Shown here: positions 1 to 9,146 of the stretch, in pieces
How the letters are laid out: each line of letters starts with the position of its first letter
Position numbering within the stretch: the first letter of the stretch is position 1
DNA from: Blasia pusilla
Taxonomy: Eukaryota > Marchantiophyta > Marchantiopsida > Blasiales
Direction: 5' to 3'
DNA length: 64,000 nucleotides
NCBI GenBank assembly: GCA_050084515.1
Contig: CM114275.1
Span: forward strand, 27,776,001-27,840,000
Translations under genes and position numbers: made by a program
Notes under the pieces: generated by a model
The model's input: the letters and a program-made list of their open reading frames with translations, nothing else
Database searches by the model: none
Told to the model about the DNA's origin: nothing

Positions 1-366
1 GTTTCCCCTTTGTTTCGGCTCATTTGGAGCCATATTGAGGAGCTTATTATTTTAGGTAAGTACTAGTTTGAGTATATGATCAACTTTATATTTTTGGTAA
101 GTGGCCCTTGACCTCCTACATCAGGTCAAGAGCCAAGGAGGTGACTTGGGAGAGGGGAGGAGTATACCTCAAGGAGAGAGAGCTTGAGAGCTCATTCTCT
201 CTTTGTTGAACCTCTTGGCATAAGGCGGCAGAGGTATGGTCCCTTGTCTTGTGAGTGTAACCCAAGCCTCTCATTAGGAGAATGGGTTTGGTTTGCCATG
301 AAAGAGAGTGCACACCTTTGAGAGCTATGGTGTGAAATGGTGTAGAGAGAGATTGGATCTTACTTT
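1..366 (+). repeat. Repeat A1 of copy A-1 (left terminal repeat, partial)
   Basis: Similar throughout to 5234-5555, 35733-36131, about 45905-46301 and about 51155-51553. It ends directly before the primer-binding site, so it plays the part of a 5' LTR, yet it lacks the B segment that follows A2 at the right end. It contains the 16-nt segment 191-206 that is complementary to the primer-binding site. A promoter is expected at or just upstream of that segment if priming is Tf1-like; this is inference. Confidence 0.85.
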
Positions 367-382
367 ACAAAGAGAGAATGAG
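367..382 (+). other. Self-complementary primer-binding site, copy A-1
   Basis: ACAAAGAGAGAATGAG at 367-382 is the exact reverse complement of 191-206 within A1. Complementarity stops at both ends of the 16 nt. In Tf1/sushi-type retrotransposons the RNA 5' end folds back on a site next to U5 and primes minus-strand synthesis. The same arrangement occurs at 36132-36147 and 46302-46316 and, with a different sequence, in family B. No plant tRNA 3'-end complement was noticed here. Confidence 0.8.
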
Positions 383-1288
383 AGAGCTTCATGGGGGAGC
401 TCGCTGGTCACTCACTATTTTTGCAGGTTGGGGATCGTGTTCCCCATTCAGCGTCTCATGGGAGTGCTCATCGGAGCAACGAGTGCTTTGATTGTTCTTT
501 GCATTTGCCAAATTTTTTGTGTGGAAGAATGGCGCGCGGAAGCGCTGCCCAATTTCTGATAGAGATTGACTATGGGGGCAGGTTGCCCCATGCCAATTCT
601 CTCGGGAGCACCATGTAGCTTGCTGATTTGTATTTTTATAGGTTTTACATTTTCGTTGGGAGAAATCAGTGCGGAAGCGCTGCCAAACTTTGTGTAGGAG
701 AAAGAGACATTGGGCTTTATGACAGTCCCCATCAATTTTTACTGGAATGTTCAATTCTAAATATTTTTTGATGATGTTGTAGATTGTGAAGCTGTACACG
801 CTGTGCAACAAACAATGCGCAATTTGGAGTTGCGAATAAAAAGTTATGGTCAATCTTGAAAATTTTCCATTGCTAGGGGTTTTTTAGGGTTAAATTGTTC
901 AAACCCTAAACGTGCCGCCACGCCGGCGGCGGCCGTCGCTGTCACAATCACCGTCAGTGATGGCAAGTAACCCCATCCCACCTACCATCACTGGTTGATG
1001 ACGAAACTGCGATGATGGTGGTGACCAAACCAAAGTAGGTGGTGGCGGTGCAAGTCAGAGAATCAACGGTGGTCGTGGAAGACCCTCCACTCCGTAATGG
1101 CGGCAATGGCAACCAAAGGGTGGACAACGGCCGAATGCCGCTCTAAGCAGCGCAAGGCGATGGCAATTGCCGACGGTGGACCGTTGATGGTGACGGTTGA
1201 CCGTGCCGCAACGCGCCGTCGATTTCTGTGCCGTGCCGCTCTTGGCCGCACCACAGCGTCTCGATCGTAGAGCCGCTCCTTCACTAAG
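383..1288 (+). other. Untranslated leader of copy A-1
   Basis: No convincing coding sequence. The leader contains two copies of a GGAAGCGCTGCC-type motif (AGCGCT cores at 541-546 and 676-681, 135 bp apart). The same pair with the same spacing is in the other family A leaders. The 3' part (about 900-1288) is GC-rich and is shared with 37250-37380 and 47220-47345. The leader ends at a deletion junction with the methyltransferase remnant. Confidence 0.65.
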
Positions 1289-1441
1289 GAGCGAGCAATG
1301 GGATTTCCCACAAGAGTGACGGCAGTACCGTCAATGTCAGAGGCATCAAGACGCCATGTCTTGGGTCACGCGATGGACCTGCACTGCTTGACATGGATCC
1401 TCATCTTGGGAGTGGCTGAGCAGCGTCATATGAGATTGTGA
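1289..1441 (+). pseudogene. C-terminal remnant of the retroelement cytosine-5 DNA methyltransferase
   Basis: Translates as a tract containing MGFPTRVTAV...SEASRRHVLG.AMDLHCLTWIL, matching the last methyltransferase block of family B (about 11100-11240) and of the composite copy (about 41660-41800). In C5 methyltransferases of the DNMT3 type this block corresponds to motifs IX-X, ending in an LG(N/R)-like signature before the final helix. Only this tail survives; motifs I-VIII were removed by the deletion that fuses it to the leader. It cannot be active. Confidence 0.8.
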
Positions 1442-1779
1442 CAGATCACAGCGGTTACGTTGGTGAGCCCCATGCCTACTGAGACAGTGGAGGCAGTGGC
1501 TGGGGGCGAGACCCGAGGAGATCTACACAGCAGAGGAGATCGGGAGAGACACCCTTGGACTTCTTGGGATATTTTGCAGGTACGCCAGGAGACGATAGCC
1601 ACAACATCAAGTGTGGTTCCGGGCACTACATGTGGAGGAGATTAGAGTTTGCAGTTGGCTGCAAGAGAGCGGCCAAGTGTTGTTGTTTGAGACAGGGTTG
1701 TACCATAGCAACCACCGATACCCGCACCAGAGAATCCTACCGTAGTCATGATGGAGACTTGGGAGTCAGATATGGGCCC
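1442..1779 (+). other. Spacer between methyltransferase tail and reverse transcriptase
   Basis: Degenerate continuation of the polyprotein, similar to 41830-42160 of the composite copy. Short broken reading frames only, with no recognised domain. Confidence 0.5.
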
Positions 1780-3131
1780 TAAGTTGTAAGGAGGAGAGTG
1801 GCGCCGGATACATCAGTTCCTCATGAGTTATAGGAGCTGCTTTGCGTTTAGCATGGAGGATCTGGGTACGCTGAAGGGACCGGGAATCCGCATTGAGTTG
1901 TCGAGTGATAGGCCGATCTTCCGATGACCCTACCGATACAGTGATATGGAGAGGGCTCTGATTCAGAGTAGGAGCCACGACTTGGTCGGAGCAGGACTAG
2001 TGGAGATGTCGCATGGGGAGTATGCATCTCCCACTCTCATGCCTGCCAAGAAGGATGTGCATGGAAATTGGACGGATAGGCGGATGTGGGGATTACCGAC
2101 CTATCAATCGGCAAACGAAGTCCGATAGGTATGCCATGCCCACCCCTGAGGAGATCTTTGATGCCATTGGTCACGCAAAGGTCTTTTCTTCATTGGATTT
2201 GCGAGCCGGATACCATCTGTTGCCTATCAGATTGGAGGACAGGAAGAAGACGGAATTTTGGGGCATCGATCCTCACGGGAAGGATTTTTTGTACCAGTGG
2301 CAGTTCTTACCATTTGGGTTAAAGAACGCCCCGGATGAGTTTCAGAGGGTCATGGATAGGACCTTGGCTGGTTTGGATTTTGCTAGGTGTTATATTGATG
2401 ATATCGTAGTCTTTAGCGCCACGGTTGAGGAGCACGAGCGACATCTAGGGGAGGTGTTTTGAAAAATACAATTACATGGGCTGAAGCGACATCCAGGCAA
2501 GTGCAAGTTCTTCTAGGACCAGATTGAGTACTTGGGTCATACAATATACCCATGGGGCCTTGGTGTTCAGCACACAAAGGTAGAGGCTATCTCATGCATT
2601 CCACACCCTACAGATGTGAGCCGTGTTCGCGCATTCATGGGATTGGCGAACTTCTATCGGTGATACGTCAAGGGATTCAATTCGATTGCGAAGCCGCTAA
2701 TCTTGTTGACCAAGGTGGATCACAAGTGGCACTGGGGGGATGAGCAAGAGCGAGCATTTCAGTTGCTCAAGGATAGGATGACGTCCGTGCCTATCTTGAG
2801 GACACCGATCACGGGGCGTCCTTTCCAGTTGCACACAGATTGGAGCATGTTGGGGCTAGGAGCTGTGCTCACCCAGGATGATGATGAGGGTAGAGAGTTT
2901 GTGGTGGCTTACGCTAGCCGCTCGAACAACATTGCAGAGGCAAAGTACATCTCGTATGAGGGTGAGTGCTTGGCTGCAGTGCGGGTTGTCGTGGATTTCA
3001 GGTGTTACTAATTCGGCAACCCCTTTACCATCATCATTGATCATCAGCTACTGTAGTGGTTGATGGAGTCCGAAAAGCTTACAGGGAAGCTTGCGAGATG
3101 GGCTCTGTTGTTGTAGGAGTATGATTTTCAG
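1780..3131 (+). pseudogene. Ty3/gypsy reverse transcriptase and RNase H, copy A-1
   Basis: Broken reverse transcriptase of the Ty3/gypsy type. Recognisable blocks include YASPTLMPAKKD, the DYRPINRQT block, LDLRAGYH, YQWQFLPFGLKNAP, the catalytic YIDDIVVFS (YIDD at 2391-2402) and a YLGH..YP block. It is followed by the connection domain and by RNase H with HTDWS.LGLGAVLTQ and the YEGECLA block; the RNase H Asp is kept here, unlike in family B. A small deletion near 2086 (GATGTGGGGATT against family B GATGTGTGGAGATT) shifts the frame, and stops lie near 2461, 2515, 3009 and 3115. The role in an intact copy is cDNA synthesis in the particle. Confidence 0.92.
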
Positions 3132-4504
3132 GTGATACATAGACCTGGGAAGCTCAACCACGATGCAGATGGGTTGAGTCATAACCCATGCCCGAGTCAG
3201 CAAGATGCGACTGGAGCTCAATGGCATGGAGAGAGTGATGAGGAGTCAGTGCCAGGATGGCATGCGTCAGCCTATTTAGGCATGTTGGCTATGGAGAGCC
3301 AGAGTGTGGAGACTTCGATGGCGAGGTCTAGTGGAGAGTCCTTGGATCCCGAGGCCAGTGAGGAGACATCAGGTGGACGATATATTCATGATGATGGAGT
3401 AGTCTTGGAGTACCTTTGTACTGGCAGCGTTGTGAGCACTGTGGCTGCTAGAGAGCGAGATCGGATCCTACAGCGGACAAGACGGTTCCGTTGGGAGGGG
3501 ATACATGTTTTGAGGGTTTGGGAGGATGGTAGAGTACGTGTAGTGCCACATCCTTCATAGAGAGCACAATTAGTGCAGCATGGCCATGAGGAGTTGGGTC
3601 ACTTTGGGGTGAATCGGACGTACAACTTGCTCTTGATTCAGTGTTGGTGGCGAGGCATGCAGACTGACATTCAGCAGTTTGTTGGCAGGTGCATGGTGTG
3701 TGATTGGGTCTGAGCATCGTTCAATGCTCCGACTCCACAGTTGCATCCATTATCGATCATGGGCTTAGGGTATAGATGGAGTTTGGATTTTGCAGGACAC
3801 TCGTTATGTATTGGTGATGGTCGAGCACTTCTCGAAGTGGATTGAGTTGGTTGCATTGCGTGATAAAGCGAGTGAGGGAGTAGCTTATGCCTTCCTTGAC
3901 AGAGTGTTGAGTCATTATGGTGCATTTGCTGAGGTGTTGACAGACCAGAGTACCGAGTTTCGCGATGAGTTCCAGACCTTGTGTGATCAGACGCTGATGG
4001 ACCACCGCACGACTTCGCGAGATCATCCCGAGGCGGATGGATTAGCGAAGAGAGTTGTGCAGACGGTGAAGAGGGGTTTACACAAGTATGGCTTGCAGAG
4101 AGGTCACCTAAGAGATTGAGACCTCTAGTTACCCTAATTGGGGATGAGATACAGATTCAGCAGGCAAGCATCCTTAGCGTCTTTTTCACCGTACTTGCTA
4201 CTTTATGGCCGAGAGCCAGATTTACCTACGGCCATTTTTCAAGATTCTGGTGAGGTGCTGGACCTTGATGACCCAGATGTATGGATGCACACATGTTCTC
4301 AGAGGGTTGAGTTGTTTCGAAGAGTGATGCCTATGGCGTTCGAGAACTTGGCAATTGCGCAGCATCAGGATACGTTGAGGTATGCGACTATTCAGGGTGG
4401 TAGTTCTCGATGAACTATCCGAAGGTTTCATCAGGGAGATTATGTCTACTTGCAACAGACGGCACCAACGACGTTGGATGTGATTGCAGGGCGCACTATC
4501 TTGA
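3132..4504 (+). pseudogene. DDE integrase of copy A-1, frameshifted
   Basis: The N-terminal HHCC zinc-binding region is visible (HEELGHFGVNRTYNLLL... ...CMVCDW). The core follows: LDFAG is broken by a deletion of roughly 20-25 bp near 3795 compared with 13568-13620, then VMVEHFSKWIELVAL, VLTDQ and RDHPEADGLAKRVV. The usual Glu-Arg before VV is Lys-Arg here, so the catalytic Glu appears mutated (family B keeps LAERVV). The C-terminal part runs through SLASFSPYLLLYGREPDLP and GDYVYLQQ. The reading frame changes at least twice. The sequence joins directly to the PHD-finger tail. Confidence 0.88.
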
Positions 4505-4810
4505 GTGCGTGCCGTTTTGCCATCCGGTGTTCTCTTGCTGGAGGGACGCGATGGTATGGTACGGAAGGACCATGTGTGTAATTGTGCACCATGTCACCTT
4601 CCTAACATTGATGGTACAGTAGATCCGAGCTTAGCGGTAGTTCCTGCAAGCTTGCGTTGTATGTTGTGTGGTTCTGCCTATGGTGCGGCCACAATGCTAG
4701 TCTGTGATGGATGTTCGAGAGGTTGGCATATGGCATGTCTGACGCCACCTCTCACTAGGGTTCCTCGGGGACGATGGATGTGTCCTAGATGTATAGAGAG
4801 GAGATACTAG
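4505..4810 (+). pseudogene. PHD finger at the C-terminus of the retroelement polyprotein, copy A-1
   Basis: The 101-residue tail after the integrase carries a complete C4HC3 PHD pattern: C-x2-C-x11-C-x2-C-x4-H-x2-C-x14-C-x2-C (CMLC, MLVCDGC, WHMAC, WMCPRC). The PPLTRVPRGRWMCPRC end resembles PHD fingers of chromatin proteins that bind the histone H3 tail. An upstream CNCAPCHLPNIDG segment is also conserved in family B. The position matches that of the chromodomain in chromoviruses, so a role in targeting integration to chromatin is a reasonable inference. The domain itself reads open, but the polyprotein upstream is broken. Histone specificity cannot be read from sequence. Confidence 0.9.
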
Positions 4811-4970
4811 GTAGGTTTCAATTCCAACTTTTTTTGTGATATGGATGACAGGAAGGCAACTAATGATGGGGCCACATGAGCACCCGGCCTTTCTGCTCTT
4901 AGCGTCCTAGAGATGTATGTCGTGGTACGTAGGGATAGAGGGCTATATGGAGTTAGAGGGATCTAACCTC
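4811..4970 (+). other. 3' untranslated spacer of copy A-1
   Basis: No coding sequence. It contains the conserved GATATGGAT..ACAG and GCACCCGGCC segments also found after the PHD finger of family B (14636-14690), so the spacer is part of the element. Confidence 0.6.
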
Positions 4971-4986
4971 TAGCTAGGGGGGACGA
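4971..4986 (+). other. Polypurine tract of copy A-1
   Basis: TAGCTAGGGGGGACGA directly precedes repeat B1. Family B has TTTGGGGGGCGAG in the same place. This is the expected plus-strand primer, which means reverse transcription would place B1 at the left edge of the cDNA long terminal repeat. Confidence 0.75.
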
Positions 4987-5113
4987 TTGGATATATTTTA
5001 GTAATTCTTGTCTCGTTGTTTGGATGCCATGAGTTAGCATGGGATCGTGCGTGTTTAGGTGTGTGTTCGGTGACAACGATCTATGTTGTATAGCGATGTG
5101 TATGCGTACGACA
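4987..5113 (+). repeat. Repeat B1 of copy A-1
   Basis: 127 bp, nearly identical to B2 at 5556-5682 (also 127 bp). Starts TTGGATAT and ends CGTACGACA. It lies between the polypurine tract and A2. It is followed by two extra bases (AC, 5114-5115) and then TGTCACG of A2. Confidence 0.88.
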
Positions 5114-5115
5114 AC

Positions 5116-5555
5116 TGTCACGTCTTTTAGGATAGATCGGTAAGATATAGTAGAGCGCCTTTGTGAATAGTGGAGAACATGCTCATTAGGTTGAGGATGA
5201 CCTGCTGAGGCTCCGTGAAACCTGAGAGAGTAGATTTCCCCTTCGTTTCGGCTCATTTGGAGGCATATTGAGGAACTTATTATTTTAGGTAAGTACAATT
5301 TTGAGTATATGATCAACTTTCTATTTTTGGTAAGTGGCCCTTGACCTCTTACATCAGGTCAAGAGCCAAGGAGGTGACTTGGGAGAGGGGAGGGATATAC
5401 CTCAAGGCGAGAGAGCTTGAGAGCTCATTCCTTGCCTTGTGAGTGTAACCCAAGCCTGTCATTAGGAGAGTGGGTTTGGTTTAACATGAGGGAGAGTGCA
5501 CACCTTTGAGAGCTATGATGTGAGATGGTGTAGAGAGAGATTATATCTTACTTTA
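5116..5555 (+). repeat. Repeat A2 of copy A-1
   Basis: Starts TGTCACGTC. Similar to A1, but with a deletion of about 45 bp after 5435 that removes most of the self-primer segment (CTCATTC followed by CCTTGCC). It is followed at once by B2, whereas A1 is followed by the primer-binding site. Confidence 0.88.
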
Positions 5556-5682
5556 TTGGAGATATTTTCGTACTTCTTGTCTCGTTGTTTGGATGCCATG
5601 AGTTAGCATGGGATCGTGCGTGTTTATGTGTGTGTTTGGTGACAACGATGTATATCGTGTAGCGATGTGTATGCGCACGACA
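5556..5682 (+). repeat. Repeat B2 of copy A-1 (right terminus)
   Basis: 127-bp copy of B1 ending CGCACGACA. It gives the element the right-hand ...GACA end opposite the left-hand TGTC of A repeats. Confidence 0.88.
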
Positions 5683-5727
5683 CCTATGAGGAACTCCATC
5701 GCATGTTCTCTCTCATCGACGTTAGGC
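5683..5727. other. Short interval between two retroelements
   Basis: Only 45 bp separate copy A-1 from the target duplication of copy B. No feature seen. Confidence 0.6.
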
Positions 5728-5731
5728 TCCG
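5728..5731. repeat. Left target-site duplication (TCCG) of element B
   Basis: TCCG precedes TGTCATGACC at 5732 and recurs at 15370-15373 directly after the right end ...CGCACGACA. A 4-bp duplication is also seen for the composite element (GCCC). Confidence 0.8.
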
Positions 5732-6099
5732 TGTCATGACCATACGGATTATGTCGTAGAGTATAGTGTGCTAGTAGAGGCCATACCGTATGTAGGGCCA
5801 TAATGTCTAGGTAGAGATACGATTTCATACATAGGGTTGGGGGTTATTCAGTTGAGGGTGACTTTTCCAATAGGGCCCGCTCTTAGGTTGGAGGATATAA
5901 GGTGGAGTGCACTCAAAGAACAGTCAGTTCTGTGAGTTGAGCCTGTTACGTTGGGAGTTAGCCTTGGTAGTGAGTAGAGCTCTTGGCTATGGTGTTTCCC
6001 GCAAGCTTCGACCTAGATTCTCCCATCGTGGAGTGGGTTTGGCTCGATTGTATGTGATTCTATATGTGTTTTATAACTGTAGGTCTTTCACGGATTTCA
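5732..6099 (+). repeat. Repeat A1 of element B (left terminus)
   Basis: 368 bp starting TGTCATGACC, matching A2 at 14888-15255 over its full length. It contains a hairpin (CTCAAAGAAC at 5912-5921 with 5927-5936) whose right arm is the self-primer. No B segment follows it. Confidence 0.92.
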
Positions 6100-6110
6100 C
6101 TCAAAGAACT
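6100..6110 (+). other. Self-complementary primer-binding site of element B
   Basis: CTCAAAGAACT directly follows A1. Its reverse complement AGTTCTTTGAG is at 15082-15092 in A2 (11 of 11), and at 5926-5936 in A1 with one mismatch. The length equals the 11-nt self-primer known from Tf1. Because family A uses a different sequence with the same logic, the pairing has co-varied between families. Confidence 0.78.
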
Positions 6111-7477
6111 AGAGTAGATCGATGGTAGCTTCGATAGTGGATCAGTAGGATCTGGTTAGGGTTGATTGTATACTCGGCCGTGGATGTTCGTGGCTTGTGG
6201 CTTATGTTGGAGGTGTCAATCTGGTGCGTGGTTGGTTGGGAAAGAAGCGCCTTGCTGACAGCTTTGCAACACACTTTAGATTGCCGGATTTTGTCAAGAG
6301 AGTTGGAAGTTATCAAGGATTGAAGATTCTGGTTCGTGTTCGACGGTTTTCTGATGTGGAGAGCTTGGAGTGCGGAAGCTCTGTTGAAGTTCATCCAGAT
6401 CGGGTGAGAGGTTTCTGTTGCTACTTGTATTGCGATCTTATGTGAAGCTATCTGCTCGAGTGTGTGGAGCGTTGCGGATTTCTGCGTGGATGAAACTAGG
6501 CAGAAGCGCTGTCGGATTTGCGATTCTGGAGGTGTATGGACAACAAGTTTGTCTGTTTTTTAGTTCAAAGTACAGAGCTTGGTTGTAGCTGATTTTTTGT
6601 GGAGAGATAGTTATGGTGGTCAATTAAATTCTGGTTGAAACAGATTTAATTTTGGTCAAGGATTTGTGAAGTAATTGTTGTTCAAAATTTTGCAGACTAG
6701 CTCATGGTCTGGCTATGGTGGACAACGGATCGGAGGGGCTGGTTGGTTGGTGACTTCGAGGCAACTCGTGGTAGCTCAAGGCGAGTGGGCGTGAGAGGCG
6801 GAGTAAGGAGAAAGGAGCAAGCAAGCAAGCTTGCTTGCTTGGGCGTGAGGTAGTTTTTGCAGGATTTGTGATTTGAGTGTTGCATAACTGGTCACCCATC
6901 TTTGGGCTATTCTGCCTGGAAGACGCTTAACTGCTAAGTTCTTAATTATGCCAGTGTATACACTGGTGTAGCTCATTTGGTGCTGTTTGGAGATGTGTTA
7001 GGCGCTTTATGCATCTAAGGTTTTTGGTTGATGTACCTCTAGCACATAGTACGGTATAGCCTCTCCATGCAGGTGATATTTTCAAGTGCTGCGAGTCCGA
7101 CTAGCACGTCATCGACCCGTGGCGGAGTAGCTATTGCGTTAGAATTGTGTGGTGGAATCTGTGGATTCAGGGGGTGCCACGTTTGGTGGATTTTGTTACC
7201 TTGATTTCCATTTGCGATTGGAGGGTTGTCGTAAGACTTCCTGTGTTTGGAGCCCCTCCATTGTTGCTTCTTGCTTACGCGCCCATTGTTAGGGTTGACG
7301 CTGATTTCCAGAGTAGTGTTACTCCTATATGCTATCGGTAGTGAGGCTGGAGTGATGACCAGTAGACCGTGGGAGGCTTCTTGTGGTGATGACAGGTTAG
7401 GTTTCCTACACCCATAGCTAGTAGATCTAGAATAGTATAGCGACATCGACGTCACTTGGTTACTTAGTGGTGGTAAT
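6111..7477 (+). other. Leader of element B
   Basis: About 1.4 kb with no convincing protein. It contains a GGAAGC(T/G)CT motif pair (AGCTCT 6377-6382, AGCGCT 6505-6510), a purine-rich stretch with AAGC repeats (about 6800-6840) and the antisense 5S-rRNA-like segment listed separately. Confidence 0.6.
6878..6981 (-). repeat. 5S rRNA-derived segment, antisense within element B leader
   Basis: Read on the minus strand, this segment contains a CACCAG block, AGTTAAGCG (A-box region, 6924-6932) and GATGGGTGACC (C-box region, 6890-6900) in the order and nearly the spacing of plant 5S rRNA. The rest is diverged and the 5S 3' end is poorly kept, so it is a 5S-like insertion, not a working gene. 5S-derived sequence in retroelements is known from Cassandra elements (in LTRs) and SINE3. 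Here it is in the leader, antisense to the polyprotein, and is not seen in family A leaders. Confidence 0.65.
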
Positions 7478-9049
7478 TTGGTGGTGGTGCGGCATTGGCG
7501 TTGGTCATCACGGAGCTGTCAGGTGGGTCTGGTTAGGGACCGTGGTGCAGACAGTGGTGGTTTCTCACGGAGTGGATTTAGGTATCAGCTACCTTTTCCA
7601 CTTCCGACGGTTGATGAAGAGGAGGACGAGGGTGTTCCAAACACCGAGTCTTCTACGTTGTTATCGAGTGTTGCAGCTCCATTGATTTGGGACATGGACG
7701 GGATATATGGGGCCATGAAGGGCCAACGACGATACTCGAGTGCAGTGGGCACCATTGAGCTGGAGGACTTCATGCAGGAGTTTGATACGTGGTGTGATAT
7801 GCAGATGTTGCGAAACGCCACGTTGTTTACATCTTTCTTGGCTTGGAAGGGGTTGTTTCAGCACTTGGAGGGACCACCCATGGATGATTACCATGAGTTT
7901 AGGTAGGACCATGTTGTTGAGATTGAGGCGTGGAGACAATATTGGTCTCCAGGCTATGTGTCTATCACCCATGGTGGTATTGGTAGTAGTGCTTCTACTA
8001 TGCCAGCCAGCCCGACGTCGAGTAGTACGAGTACGAGCCGCAGTGGGGGTACCAGTGGAGGTACTAGTGGAGGTACTAGTGCCCCACCATCGTTTAGCCC
8101 GGTTGCAGAGTTTTTCAAGAGGTTGAAGAAGAACTATCAGGGAGTGAAGACAGAGAAGTTAAGGAGTCTTCAAGAATTTGAGTGAAAGACTAGTGAGAGT
8201 CTTTGTGAGGCATACACTCGTATGCGACGCTTGATTTCAATTACCCAGGATGTGACTGAGGCTCAGGCAATCCAGTTTTGGTATGGGATCTTGGACATAG
8301 AGTTGCGCCATAGGGAACGTGATGCTACTCTTATGAGTGATGATTCACCCACATTGACCCATGTGTTTGCTCTATCTGAGAAGATTGAGCTTAACATGGT
8401 GAAGAAGAGAGTGGTGACATCCGCATTCAGTAGGGATACAACTACTACTTCTTGTGTTCAGCAGCCCACCTCACAATCTCGTAGTAGTGGTGGTGGTAGT
8501 AGTAGTGGGAGTCGTGGAGGGTACACACGACCTCAGTCAAGTCCTAGAGGGACACTTGCGTAGAGACCATCGCCTTCATTTGCTGCCCCGCAGTAAGGAC
8601 AGTCATGTTGGACATGTGGAGGTGATCATGTTAGGAAGTTTTGTCCCCAAGAGTATGGGAGACGGACTTTGGAGGATGGGCTTCAGTCGGCACCAACTCA
8701 GTGTGATCATTGCGGGAGACCGGGTCATCCTCGAGAGCGTTGCTTTGATCTTCATCCCGAGTTGAGATCAGGCCGCGGCCGTGGTGGAGTAGCTCCAAGA
8801 GGCCGAGGTGGTAGGGGTGGAGAGCCTACGGTGGCCATCCCTACAACTACGACAGAGTCAGCTATGGTTGCCAGGATTGAGCAGTTGGAGCAGAAGTTGG
8901 CTACTATGGCTGGTATCCAGCATAGATCAGGTTCGGGGATGATCTCTCTTATATGGCGAGTGCAGCACAGGTTGAGGCATCAATTGCAGTTACAAGAGGA
9001 GCCACTCGGCGTCGAGCCACGTGGTGCTATTGTGGAGTTGGACCCCTGA
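7478..9049 (+). pseudogene. Gag with two CCHC zinc knuckles, element B
   Basis: One frame runs from about 7478 to 9049, interrupted by stops at 7904, 8183, 8561 and about 8594. Recognisable parts are an N-terminal acidic region, a capsid-like segment (FFKRLKKNYQGVKTEKLRSL...EAYTRMRRLI) as in Retrotrans_gag proteins, Ser/Gly/Thr-rich linkers, then two zinc knuckles, CWTCGGDHVRKFC (C-x2-C-x3-H-x4-C) and CDHCGRPGHPRERC (C-x2-C-x4-H-x4-C). A Gly/Arg-rich tail and a short coiled-coil-like IEQLEQKLATMAG follow. At least three of the stops read as CAG-to-TAG or CGA-to-TGA. The frame is lost between 9049 and 9147. An intact copy would package RNA in particles. Confidence 0.85.
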
Positions 9050-9146
9050 GGGGTGAGGGGGGAGGCGGCTAGGCTTTCCAGTCATTCTTGTTGTCGAGGT
9101 GCTTAGGACTCCATCCATGGTTCCTACGCAGACCTATTGAGCCGCA

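Larger units (their letters stand above)
1..5682 (+). mobile_element. Family A Ty3/gypsy-like retroelement, copy A-1 (left end outside window, internally deleted)
   Basis: A plus-strand retroelement with the order repeat A1, self-complementary primer-binding site, leader, methyltransferase tail, reverse transcriptase, RNase H, integrase, PHD finger, polypurine tract, then repeats B1-A2-B2. Alignment of A1 with A2 indicates that about 118 bp of A1 lie left of the window. Gag, protease and most of the methyltransferase are missing: the leader joins the methyltransferase C-terminus near position 1290 at a short shared GAGC. Frameshifts and stops break the remaining polyprotein, so the copy is dead. 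The right end is ...CGCACGACA at 5682. The matching target duplication cannot be checked because the left end is off-window. Confidence 0.9.

Noticed and set aside
389-853. 154-codon minus-strand frame in the family A leader
   Set aside because: Not conserved as a frame in the other leaders; explained by the leader's repeated motifs.
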